Counted from the first letter of the stretch, positions 30,887 to 38,806 are shown. The stretch: DNA of 46,702 nt from 1-14-0-10-37-14 sp037130845 (GCA_037130845.1 JBAXSE010000011.1:1-46702); one strand, 5' to 3'. Made by a program: numbers and translations. Notes: generated from the letters alone by a model not told the origin.

Positions 30887-31720
30887 ATGACCATCTTGAA
30901 TCCTGACGGCTTCGCCTATGAAGTGGGACCATTGATCGGCTCGACTGAAAAGTTCAAGCTCTATCACTGCCCGCACTCCGGCTACAATGCCTGCATCTTG
31001 AAAATCGCAACTCTGCCCGAACACAACGGCATACTCGACCGCGAGGCCGACCTGCTGGACACTCTCAAAAAGGAAGCCGCCAAAGCGCAAGCGGAATTCT
31101 CCGCCCACGCCGAAAACGACAATGCCTTCTTGAACTATCAGCTGCAGTTTCCTAATCTCTTAGACAGCTTTATCGACCCTAACCAAGGCAAGCGCCGGAT
31201 TAATATCCTGGATTTGTCCCTGGTGGCCGAAGAACTCCGCCAGCTCGTACCGCTCTCGCATATCATTAGCCGGGAAAAGCTACGGGTTGACCCGCGGACC
31301 AGCGCCTGGATCATGGGCAAGCTGCTCAAGCTCTTGGTCTTTACCCAAAGCCTGGGTATACACATCGGCAATCTTTGCCGTGACAATATCCTGATCAATC
31401 GAGAACAACACTATGTGATGATCTTCGATTGGAGCCAAGCCAAGATGAGCGATGATACGCTAAAGCCGGCAGAAGCCGCTATCGAAATCGGACAAGTGGC
31501 CCGCGAAATTACCCTGCTCTTAGGTGGCGATCCCATTAGCGGATTATTGCCTGACAGCGACCAGCTGACGGACAGCCGTTATGAAAACTATCTCAGGCAT
31601 CTGGCCTGTTATGAAGAGACTGACGCCAGTGCGGCCCATCGTAAATTTTACGTACTGATCCGCGAACTCTGGCCCAATGAATTTTATCCCTATACAGCAC
31701 ACAAATTAACCGTTTTATAA
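30887..31720 (+). CDS. Kinase-fold protein lacking the catalytic Asp
   Basis: 277 residues from the ATG at 30887, which has GAGGTG six bases upstream; a GTG at 30878 lies inside that site. The C-terminal half resembles protein/aminoglycoside kinase folds: GIHIGNLCRDNILIN aligns with the HGDLHPGNIL catalytic loop, and VMIFDWSQAK with the metal-binding D-x-x segment (Asp181). The catalytic Asp is Asn162 and the preceding His is shifted. Thus it is a pseudokinase or catalyses a different transfer (SelO-type AMPylation is a precedent for kinase folds without this Asp). First gene of the operon; 23 bases separate it from the vWA gene. Confidence 0.65.
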   Translation: MTILNPDGFAYEVGPLIGSTEKFKLYHCPHSGYNACILKIATLPEHNGILDREADLLDTLKKEAAKAQAEFSAHAENDNAFLNYQLQFPNLLDSFIDPNQGKRRINILDLSLVAEELRQLVPLSHIISREKLRVDPRTSAWIMGKLLKLLVFTQSLGIHIGNLCRDNILINREQHYVMIFDWSQAKMSDDTLKPAEAAIEIGQVAREITLLLGGDPISGLLPDSDQLTDSRYENYLRHLACYEETDASAAHRKFYVLIRELWPNEFYPYTAHKLTVL

Positions 31721-31743
31721 TTTATTCAGAAAAGGAAAACATC

Positions 31744-32868
31744 ATGGGAGTGAGAACTCTAACTAACAAGGCCTACAAGGCTGTGGTATCACAAACAGCC
31801 CAGCGCGGATCAACTACCTACGTCGGCGAAGAACGCCGCAAAAAAGGCGAAGGCCTGCACCCGCTGGTCGACCCGGCCGGCTTCGGCACTATCAGATTTT
31901 CCAAAAGCAGAAAGAATGCCGTCGGTCCGTACTTCGTACTGAGCTGCGGTATTGCCATGCTTGAAGAAACCAGGCTGGACACCACCGGCTCAATGGGCAA
32001 CAACGTATCCGTGGCCATGAAGGCACTGCCCAAGACTTACGATTTATTGGCCAGCGGCCCCAAAGCCGTGCTCGGACGCTATGACACGCAGATGATCACC
32101 AGTATTTTTGGAGATGCCATGGACGAATACATCCTTGACCGCTCACAAGCGGAGATGGATGAGAAGATTGCCGAACAGATGACGATGATGTATCCCGAAG
32201 GCGGCGGCTACGGCAACGGCGGCGAAGATCCCCAATACGGACTATTCGGCGCTGCTTACCTGACCAATGCAGAGATTAATAAGTACGGCCTCAAATATTA
32301 TGACTTCACTATTACCGATGAGCCGTGCCGCGAATTTGTCACACTGGCCAATCTGAAGCGAGTTTTCGGCGATAATGTCATGGACAAAGTCAAAGAAAAC
32401 GGCCATGAGATGAGCGAGGTATTCCTGCCCAGCACCAAAAAGATAATCCAAGACCTACAGAAGAACGCTCATGCTTTCTTGCTCGGAGTAGGGTTAGAAG
32501 GCTACACCAAAGATCAGTGGGAAGAGCTCTATGGAGCCGAATATGTCATCAACATCCCGATGGAGAATTCACGCACCGCCAAGATGCATCTGTTACCCGA
32601 ACTCAAAGCAGCGATCATCGGACTGACCGAAGGAGTGCTCACTTTGCAGAACTTGGAAAACTACCTAGTAGAAGAAGCCAAGCTCAGTAAGGACGACGCA
32701 GCCGCTATCAAACGCGCTGTGGCCGGCATCCCGATCGGCGCCCAAGCGATCCTGCCGAATTTCGACAAGATCCCGCTGCGCGGAGCTACTTTTGCCATCA
32801 AAGATGATCTGGAAGCAATGACCGACACACCGTCGGCCAATGACACAGAATCATCCATGTGGTTATAG
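31744..32868 (+). CDS. von Willebrand factor A domain protein
   Basis: 374 residues, no signal peptide. The MIDAS motif LDTTGSMGNN starts at Asp79; the second metal segment follows as FGDAMDE; MMYPEGGGYGNGGEDPQYGLFGAAYL is the GGG-x-E segment and YYDFTITDEP the fourth strand with TDE. All elements of a metal-binding vWA domain are therefore present in order (about 65-220). The C-terminal 150 residues are helical and not recognised (LENYLVEEAKLSKDDAAAIKRAVAG). vWA proteins mediate metal-dependent protein contacts and often partner AAA+, kinase or toxin modules. AAGGA lies eight bases before the ATG; the stop is eight bases before the PurA-like ATG. Confidence 0.8.
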   Translation: MGVRTLTNKAYKAVVSQTAQRGSTTYVGEERRKKGEGLHPLVDPAGFGTIRFSKSRKNAVGPYFVLSCGIAMLEETRLDTTGSMGNNVSVAMKALPKTYDLLASGPKAVLGRYDTQMITSIFGDAMDEYILDRSQAEMDEKIAEQMTMMYPEGGGYGNGGEDPQYGLFGAAYLTNAEINKYGLKYYDFTITDEPCREFVTLANLKRVFGDNVMDKVKENGHEMSEVFLPSTKKIIQDLQKNAHAFLLGVGLEGYTKDQWEELYGAEYVINIPMENSRTAKMHLLPELKAAIIGLTEGVLTLQNLENYLVEEAKLSKDDAAAIKRAVAGIPIGAQAILPNFDKIPLRGATFAIKDDLEAMTDTPSANDTESSMWL

Positions 32869-32876
32869 GAGCAAGC

Positions 32877-34262
32877 ATGGCAGCCAAACAGATCTATCTA
32901 GTGACCGACCTCGGAGGCGGCGACGGCGGCAAAGGCGGCGTAATCCACAAATTATGCCACCACAAACATGCCCACACCGTAGTCAAGGTTGGCGGAGCTC
33001 AAGGCAGCCACGGTGTCCGCACCGGGTCCGGCCAGGCTTTCAACTTTAGCCAGTTCGGTTGCGGCACTTTCGAAGGAGTCAGGACGCATATCAGCAAGCT
33101 GATGGTTATCGAACCATACGCCCTGATGCACGAAGCCCAGAAGCTGATGTACGAATGGGGTATCAGAGACATCTATGACTATCTAACGATAGACCGAGAC
33201 GCTCTCTGCATTACCCCCTTCCAAACCGTCGCTTCCCAGCTGATGGAGCTGGCCCGCAAGGACAAGCCCAAAGGCACAGTCGGCATCGGCACAGGCGTCA
33301 CTATCCAGGACGAGGAGAATTATCCCGAGCTGGCAATCAGAGCCAAAGATCTGGCAAGTCCGGATCTCAAGGACAGGTTGCTAGTCCTGCAAACGATCAA
33401 GATGCGTGAACTGACCCCGATCATCGACCATGTCCAAGAACTTTGGACCGATGACCAGGACCAAGCCCGCGAGCTGATCGAGCTATTGGAAACTCCCAAT
33501 CTGGTAGACCGCATAGCTGAAAGCTTTGCCCAGCTGAGCAAGTTGGCCAAGATCGTCGACGAACAATTCATGGTCGACAATATCTTGTCCAGAAACGGCA
33601 CGATAGTAGTGGAAGGATCAAACGGAGTACTGACAGACAGATACTACGGCTTCCATCCGCACACTAGCAGCTTGCGCACTGTCCCTGACCAAACAATCAA
33701 GATACTGGACGGCCTGCACTACGACGGAGAAATCAAAAAGATAGGCGTTACGAGAGCCTATACTATCCGCCATGGCGCCGGCACTATGGTCACCGAGTCA
33801 CCTCTACTGCTAGGCGAACTATTGCCAGGCAGTTCCAAAAACGACAACCGCTGGCAAGGCAAAGTCCGTGTCGGTCCGTTGGATCTGGTCGCTCTCCGTT
33901 ATGCTATCAACGCTTGCGGCGGAGCCCAGAGCTTCCATGCCCTAGCCATCACTTGGCTGGACCAAATCATGAAAGCCGGCAGCTGGAGCTATTGCGACAG
34001 CTATAACAACGCTACCGACCCCGACTACTTTTCAGCCACTGGCGAAATCATCGTCAGCCATGGAAGCGGTACCGAGCAATACATACGCCAGGAAAGATTA
34101 GGACAGTTGCTAGCCAACTGCTCCCCTAACCTGGCTCGACTTGACGGCACCACTGTCCAACTGATGAAAAATTGCCCGAACGTCATCCAAGAAAAATTGA
34201 ATGTGACCGTAGGTCTGACTACTGTCGGACCGACCGAACAAGAATGCTTTATCAAAATCTGA
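32877..34262 (+). CDS. Divergent adenylosuccinate-synthetase-like enzyme
   Basis: 461 residues from the ATG at 32877, preceded by AGGAG that overlaps the vWA stop codon. The whole PurA fold is traceable: GDGGKGG (Asp16, Lys19; PurA GDEGKGK), GGAQGSHGV with His45 (PurA GGNNAGHT), IVVEGSNGVLTDRYYGFHPHTSS, GVTRAYTIRHGAG (PurA GVTxAYTTRVGAG), GPLDLVALRYAINACGG, and GLTTVGPTEQE at the end. Catalytic Asp and His are conserved, but the guanine-recognition TKLD is TWLD and the aspartate-loop TTGRxRR is WQGKVR. It probably couples a nucleotide to an amine using a nucleoside triphosphate other than GTP, or a substrate other than aspartate. Not the housekeeping PurA, in my reading. Confidence 0.8.
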   Translation: MAAKQIYLVTDLGGGDGGKGGVIHKLCHHKHAHTVVKVGGAQGSHGVRTGSGQAFNFSQFGCGTFEGVRTHISKLMVIEPYALMHEAQKLMYEWGIRDIYDYLTIDRDALCITPFQTVASQLMELARKDKPKGTVGIGTGVTIQDEENYPELAIRAKDLASPDLKDRLLVLQTIKMRELTPIIDHVQELWTDDQDQARELIELLETPNLVDRIAESFAQLSKLAKIVDEQFMVDNILSRNGTIVVEGSNGVLTDRYYGFHPHTSSLRTVPDQTIKILDGLHYDGEIKKIGVTRAYTIRHGAGTMVTESPLLLGELLPGSSKNDNRWQGKVRVGPLDLVALRYAINACGGAQSFHALAITWLDQIMKAGSWSYCDSYNNATDPDYFSATGEIIVSHGSGTEQYIRQERLGQLLANCSPNLARLDGTTVQLMKNCPNVIQEKLNVTVGLTTVGPTEQECFIKI

Positions 34263-34304
34263 AATTAATTATTCACTATTTTTACAGAAACAGGAGAAAT
34301 CATA

Positions 34305-35567
34305 ATGAAAAAAGGTAAAGAAAAAACAGACGGAGCAACTATCACAGTTACACCAGACACCACAGCTACAGTTACCACAGCAGCGCCAATAGTTAACAAT
34401 CTTGCTTGGAACGACCGCATCGGCAAATTCGCAGCAGCAGTCGGCAAAGACATCAATGAAGTAAACGCGGCCTTGGAATCCTTGGTCGGCGAACCGGTTG
34501 ATGAAGCGCTCCAATATCTGGACAACGCCGAATCGACACCGGACAGCGATATCAAAGATGCCTTGAAGGAACTAAAAATACCTTCAGCCAAGATCAACAT
34601 GCATCTCAAGCTGTTACGCAGCGAAAAGGCAGCAACCGACAATGGCGCAACAGTCACTGGCGGTGTCTCCCAAGCATCCTATTCTGTACTGCCGCAGCTT
34701 CCGGATGAAGCCTCATTCCTCGAAAGCTTGAAAATCGGCGGCATTTCCAAAGTCTCTCAAGCAGACATCCTGTCGGCAGTCGTAGCCGCTTTGGCCAATT
34801 CGGTCGATATCTACGATGTACCGGAAAAAATCCTGGTCAAAATGGAAGAATATGCCAAGACCTTGGATGAACCGGTAAAAGAAGATTATTATGAGATGGA
34901 AAAGATGATCACCAAACAAAAGTACGGTGATGTCCTGACCGCTCTTAATCTGACCAGCAATTATGTGACTGAGAAGAAGAAAAATGAATTACTAGGCAAC
35001 CTAGACACAATACTCTGGCCAGCCTTACACAGCTTCCAATCCCAGTTATCAGCCTGGCAAGATTCCTGGGTTAAGAGTTTAAATAACCCAGGCATGATGG
35101 TGGCAATAATGACCGGTGGTATGAGTGGAGTCAAGATGCCAAGCGGCTTAATGGAAGCCCCTGATACAGCTTCAATCCGCGCAGCAGGCGAAGAAGTGAT
35201 CAACAAGATCAACAAAATCTTTGCCGGTACCGGCATCCCCGTTGCTAGAGCACTGGCTCACAATGCTACCCGCATTATGGGACTACTCAACAACCCGAGC
35301 TTACCGGTCCAGATCAATGCACCTAACAAGGACGTCATGCTCAAGATGCTGGGTATCTCCGTCGGCGCCGAAATCGTCCGCACCGAGCAGAGCTTAAAGA
35401 GATACACCATGTCCATACTCCAATTGAATTCAATCGGACCGGACATCGAACACATGTATCTGTCATCATTGTGCCAGTTAGGCGCAACGATTGCCTGGGA
35501 CAACTTTAACACCACACCCGGCACCCGTGCCGGCATCGGCGTTAATGTCAATCGCTACAAACAATAG
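34305..35567 (+). CDS. Unknown helical protein, last gene of the operon
   Basis: 420 residues, not recognised. A Thr/Ala-rich low-complexity N-terminus (about 5-30) is followed by mainly helical, soluble sequence; no signal peptide or transmembrane helix and no enzymatic motif seen. Short helical units about 50-110 (INEVNAALESLVGEPVDEALQYL and IKDALKELKIPSAKINMHLKLL) look like a duplicated small helical domain. A Gly/Met-rich segment MMVAIMTGGMSGVKMPSG lies near 265-285. AGGAG stands about nine bases before the ATG. A strong terminator follows, closing the operon. Confidence 0.65.
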   Translation: MKKGKEKTDGATITVTPDTTATVTTAAPIVNNLAWNDRIGKFAAAVGKDINEVNAALESLVGEPVDEALQYLDNAESTPDSDIKDALKELKIPSAKINMHLKLLRSEKAATDNGATVTGGVSQASYSVLPQLPDEASFLESLKIGGISKVSQADILSAVVAALANSVDIYDVPEKILVKMEEYAKTLDEPVKEDYYEMEKMITKQKYGDVLTALNLTSNYVTEKKKNELLGNLDTILWPALHSFQSQLSAWQDSWVKSLNNPGMMVAIMTGGMSGVKMPSGLMEAPDTASIRAAGEEVINKINKIFAGTGIPVARALAHNATRIMGLLNNPSLPVQINAPNKDVMLKMLGISVGAEIVRTEQSLKRYTMSILQLNSIGPDIEHMYLSSLCQLGATIAWDNFNTTPGTRAGIGVNVNRYKQ

Positions 35568-35586
35568 AACGCAATGTTCTAAGTAA

Positions 35587-35630
35587 TAAAAAACGGACAC
35601 CATATCACATGGTTGTCCGTTTCTTTTTTA
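35587..35630 (+). terminator. Terminator of the four-gene operon
   Basis: ACGGACA-CCAT...ATGG-TTGTCCGT stem followed by TTTCTTTTTT on the plus strand. Confidence 0.85.
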
Positions 35631-35950
35631 TCCCTGCCCGCCAGCAGTCGGGTTGACTCCGGTAGGCTTGCCTCCCGTGAGGGAGGGATCCTGGATTAGT
35701 TTCATTCTGTTATTCTTTCTCGCAACTTAAAGTACAGACATTCCCGCCTTCCTTGTGTCATTCCCCGTCCCTAACGGGAGGCAGGCGCGAAGGCGGGAAT
35801 CTAATCACTGGCAGTACATCACGACGTAGATTCCCGCCTTCGCGGGAATGGCATATCTAAATATTATAATAATACTTCATAATCGGAAAGACTTATTAGC
35901 GTTGGAAAATAGAAACAGAATGGAAAGATCCCTGCCTCCGCAGGGATAAA
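35631..35950. repeat. Cluster of palindromic intergenic repeats
   Basis: Several copies of ATTCCCGCCTTC/GAAGGCGGGAAT arms: about 35738-35802 (with another palindrome, CCGTCCCTAACGGGAGGCAGG, inserted between its arms), and a compact copy TTCCCGCCTTCGCGGGAA at about 35831-35848. TCCCTGCCTCCGCAGGGA lies at about 35928-35945 and an inverted TCCAGGATCCC core near 35685. No gene is seen in this interval. Confidence 0.65.
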
Positions 35951-35953
35951 TCG

Positions 35954-35995
35954 AAAAAAAGACCGCCCCGAAATTTATCGGGACGGTTGGTTTTA
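35954..35995 (-). terminator. Terminator of the nucleotidyltransferase-fold gene
   Basis: On the minus strand CCGTCCCGA-TAAAT-TTCGGGGCGG followed by TCTTTTTTT, immediately 3' of the stop. Confidence 0.8.
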
Positions 35996-35998
35996 AAC

Positions 35999-37918
35999 TT
36001 AGGGCAAGAATAGTTTCTTGATGAACAGCTTGCTGGCTAGCCAGCGGTACCCGGAATCGTAGAAGCTGCAATCAGCGTCGATGTGCTGCGAATTACGCGT
36101 ACTAATACCCCCGCGTTCGGGATAGAGGCGTGAGTAGCCGTAATGCAGCAAGCGATACTGCAAGACATTGCGCTCCAACTGGGACAAGATGAACTGCTTG
36201 GCCGGCAATCGACAAATTTCCCTATCACCAGGCAATAGATAATTGGGCAACAGTTTATTGAACAAATCATTAATTGTCAACCAATCGCCGAACCAGGAAC
36301 CGCTCAACAAGTGGGAAGCGCGAGAATTATCACCCAGATAAGTATCGACTTCTTCGAAGTCCTGCAACAGCCAGTTTGCGCCGTCGGCTTCCAGCCAGAA
36401 ATCAATGACCGAAGCTTTAAGCTTGGACTTACGCAAGATGACAACCAGTGAATGGTGCAGATAATCACGCAAAGCGATATCCGTACCGGGCTTAAAGAAT
36501 ACTGCCAGGTCAAAATCGGAATTGGCATTGCTGTAGCCCAGAGACTGTGATCCGCAGATCAGCATCGCCAGCAACAAATGTTGCGACAATTGCTTGTCCG
36601 CCCGGATCATGGCCAAGATGCTGCCCAGCTGAAGCTGTTGGCGTTGGCCTATCTGTTCGAACAAGGCATGCTCATCGTCGACAGGGAACAAGCGGCCGCC
36701 ACGGACCAGGCCGAAACGCGACCAGCGGTTCCGCAACATTTGCAGAGCCTCGACTACTTCCGGGGTATCATTTACTGCCAGCCGCACCAATTGCGATGCA
36801 AAGGCGTCAGCCATGGTTTGGGCATATTCCACATCCATCTTGGCTCTATCTTCCACCGCTATCCTCAGGCCGTTGATGGCCATGGATAACAAGATAGGAC
36901 GTTCGCAAGTGTCCATAAACTCTTGCAGTTCCGTCACTTTGATGTGGCCGTTGTCCAGGTTAAAGGCGATATAGCCAGCGTAACGCTTGATCAGTTTCCC
37001 GATTTCCCGTTGCGCTTCCCAGACTGCTCGAGCCTCCGGCTTGCCGTTTGCCAGCCAGTACTCCTGGATATTGTAGATAACCGATAGGCTAACCGCTACC
37101 TCCAGATTCAGATTATCAAGCCACTGGCCGTCATGGATTACAGGAACAGCGAAGCTTTTCGGAGCCTGATATTCAGCGCGGATAATTGTTGCCAGATTAA
37201 CTAACAATTTGTCACCGCTATTAGACATCAGTTCCAAATCATCAGCCTTCAGCTCGCCCAGATCAGAAATAACCATAATGGCATCAGCCAAACTATTGCG
37301 TAGGATTTCATCCTTGCTATCCATAATTAATGTGATGACCTGAACACAGTACAAAAGTCCTCTCAAGACCAAGAAAGGCGCCAGATGAGCCGCTTTGCAG
37401 ACCATAGGCAATGGTCCAGTTCGCAATTCCGGCTCCGGGATGTCGCCATCCACAAAGCTGGCACGGATATCATGCTGTGACAGTAAACTAAACCAGGACT
37501 GCATATAGGCATCACAGAAGTGTCGCAGCGCCACAACCAGTTCGACTGAGCTAGTCCTCCATTGATCAAATGGAATCAATTCCAAGGGCAGATAGAGCAC
37601 CAAGCGGCTATTGTAAGTATCGGCTAGCAGAAATTCAGCTAGTTGTTCGTACATGGCTATAGCACGGTCCGGCTTGACTAAACGCGCATCTATGGCATCA
37701 GACAGCTCCATATCTGCTGTACGCAAGGACGAATAGACCATGTTCATAATCCGGAACAAATCCAGACGGGACTTGGCTTTTTTATAGATTATCCGGTCAC
37801 TAACGACCTGATCAGGCCAGACACTACCGTCATGCCATAGAGTTAAGAATTCGCTGCGATGGACCAAAATGTCCACGGCCGGAATAAACAAAACATTTTC
37901 TGAATCGACTTTCCCCAT
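35999..37918 (-). CDS. Large nucleotidyltransferase-fold protein
   Basis: 639 residues. About the first 430 are helical and not recognised. At about 450-530 lies a polymerase-beta-type nucleotidyltransferase core: ICGSQSLGYSNANSDFDLAVFF (GS motif and metal-binding Asp468/Asp470), then a third acidic strand SVIDFWLEADG. The catalytic pattern GS-x-x-x-G-x-SDxDL is complete, so transfer of a nucleotide to protein, RNA or a small molecule is plausible. AAGGG lies about eight bases before the ATG. It is convergent with the four-gene operon and separated from it by two terminators; its promoter is divergent from the next two genes. Confidence 0.75.
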   Translation of the reverse strand: MGKVDSENVLFIPAVDILVHRSEFLTLWHDGSVWPDQVVSDRIIYKKAKSRLDLFRIMNMVYSSLRTADMELSDAIDARLVKPDRAIAMYEQLAEFLLADTYNSRLVLYLPLELIPFDQWRTSSVELVVALRHFCDAYMQSWFSLLSQHDIRASFVDGDIPEPELRTGPLPMVCKAAHLAPFLVLRGLLYCVQVITLIMDSKDEILRNSLADAIMVISDLGELKADDLELMSNSGDKLLVNLATIIRAEYQAPKSFAVPVIHDGQWLDNLNLEVAVSLSVIYNIQEYWLANGKPEARAVWEAQREIGKLIKRYAGYIAFNLDNGHIKVTELQEFMDTCERPILLSMAINGLRIAVEDRAKMDVEYAQTMADAFASQLVRLAVNDTPEVVEALQMLRNRWSRFGLVRGGRLFPVDDEHALFEQIGQRQQLQLGSILAMIRADKQLSQHLLLAMLICGSQSLGYSNANSDFDLAVFFKPGTDIALRDYLHHSLVVILRKSKLKASVIDFWLEADGANWLLQDFEEVDTYLGDNSRASHLLSGSWFGDWLTINDLFNKLLPNYLLPGDREICRLPAKQFILSQLERNVLQYRLLHYGYSRLYPERGGISTRNSQHIDADCSFYDSGYRWLASKLFIKKLFLP

Positions 37919-37962
37919 TGTTTTACCCTTTAAAATGTAATGAACTAATAATAATTGCCATA

Positions 37963-37991
37963 AATGTACAACAAATTAACCATTTTGTCAA
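37963..37991 (-). promoter_or_regulatory. Promoter of the nucleotidyltransferase-fold gene
   Basis: TTGACA (37986-37991), 17 bases, TACATT (37963-37968) on the minus strand. Confidence 0.6.
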
Positions 37992-38022
37992 GGTTTTGGC
38001 GCCTGCTGAATCCTTGACAAAA
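37983..38022. promoter_or_regulatory. Palindrome joining two divergent -35 boxes
   Basis: TTTTGTCAAGG (37983-37993) and CCTTGACAAAA (38012-38022) are perfect 11-base complements; each arm contains the -35 TTGACA of one of the two divergent promoters. A shared regulator binding site is possible, or simply convergence on a good -35. Confidence 0.5.
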
Positions 38023-38042
38023 TAAGGAACATATGATAGAAA
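38014..38042 (+). promoter_or_regulatory. Promoter of the two small genes at 38086-38751
   Basis: TTGACA (38014-38019), 17 bases, TAGAAA (38037-38042) on the plus strand. Confidence 0.5.
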
Positions 38043-38085
38043 TTAGGTAAATATTAGTCGTTATTTACAATTTATTGGAGCAATC

Positions 38086-38328
38086 ATGGAAACATTCATT
38101 TTTATTGTCGTCATTGTCGTTCTTATCTTTTGCGCTATCGGTTCGGAAGACGAGATGGCCTTCGGCGCATGCCTAGGCATAGCCGTAATATGCCTTATCT
38201 ATCTCTTGATCCATATCTTTTCCGGTTGGAGCATCTTCACAGGCACGGAAACTTCCAGAAAAGACTCATCGCAAATCATAGAATATGTCAAAACTGGATA
38301 TAATAATATAAAAATATTTTTTACTTAA
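38086..38328 (+). CDS. Small membrane protein
   Basis: 80 residues with two hydrophobic segments (about 3-19 and 25-47) separated by a short acidic stretch (GSEDEM), then a polar tail of about 30 residues. Not recognised. GGAG lies six bases before the ATG. It is followed within 20 bases by the next gene, with which it forms an operon. Confidence 0.6.
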   Translation: METFIFIVVIVVLIFCAIGSEDEMAFGACLGIAVICLIYLLIHIFSGWSIFTGTETSRKDSSQIIEYVKTGYNNIKIFFT

Positions 38329-38346
38329 CATTTATTGGAGATCTCA

Positions 38347-38751
38347 ATGAGCAAAGAAGAAGACACAGACATCATGAACTTAGCCAAAGCTTTTTTTCAG
38401 AAATATAAGCTTGATGATTCTGAAATCAGCAGCTTAAAGCCACACCCGCAAAAGTTTTTAGGAATTTTTCCAAAGGTCAATAATTGCCCGATTTGCGATT
38501 CGCCTATTAACTATTTCACAGTAGTTAACAGCAAAGGCGAATTTCCTCTAGCAACAATTAATCAAAGGAATATGAACAGAGGAGGCTTTCTTGAGAAACT
38601 ACCAAGATTTGGCATCTGCCAAAAAATGCACTATATTTCTTTATACAAAGAATCTATATCTGCATATGGTGAAGGCGCAACCGTTAAAAGATCTGAAGTT
38701 TATACAAAAACAAACAAATCATTCAATTACAAAGAACAGCTTGCTTGCTGA
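38347..38751 (+). CDS. Small Cys-motif hypothetical protein
   Basis: 134 residues from the ATG at 38347, which has GGAG six bases upstream (a TTG at 38335 lies in that region). Contains NNCPICDSPIN (C-x2-C, about residue 50) and, about 45 residues later, FGICQKMHYISL, so a zinc-binding site of C-x2-C...C-x3-H form is conceivable. No family recognised. AT-rich and lysine-rich compared with its neighbours. Confidence 0.6.
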   Translation: MSKEEDTDIMNLAKAFFQKYKLDDSEISSLKPHPQKFLGIFPKVNNCPICDSPINYFTVVNSKGEFPLATINQRNMNRGGFLEKLPRFGICQKMHYISLYKESISAYGEGATVKRSEVYTKTNKSFNYKEQLAC

Positions 38752-38765
38752 TTAATGTTACCGTA

Positions 38766-38806
38766 TAATCCTCGAGTTGCCAGAAAGGCAAACCGAGGAT
38801 TTTTTA
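38766..38806 (+). terminator. Terminator of the small two-gene operon
   Basis: AATCCTCG...CGAGGATTTTTT with inner GTTGCC/GGCAA pairing on the plus strand. Confidence 0.85.

Noticed and set aside
32877..34262. Housekeeping adenylosuccinate synthetase (purA)
   Set aside because: The fold matches, but the GTP-recognition and aspartate-loop residues are changed and the gene is embedded in an unusual operon, so the symbol purA was not used.
35631..35950. CRISPR-like array of CCCGCC repeats
   Set aside because: The copies are palindromic, irregularly spaced and without unique spacers of equal length; no cas gene is nearby.
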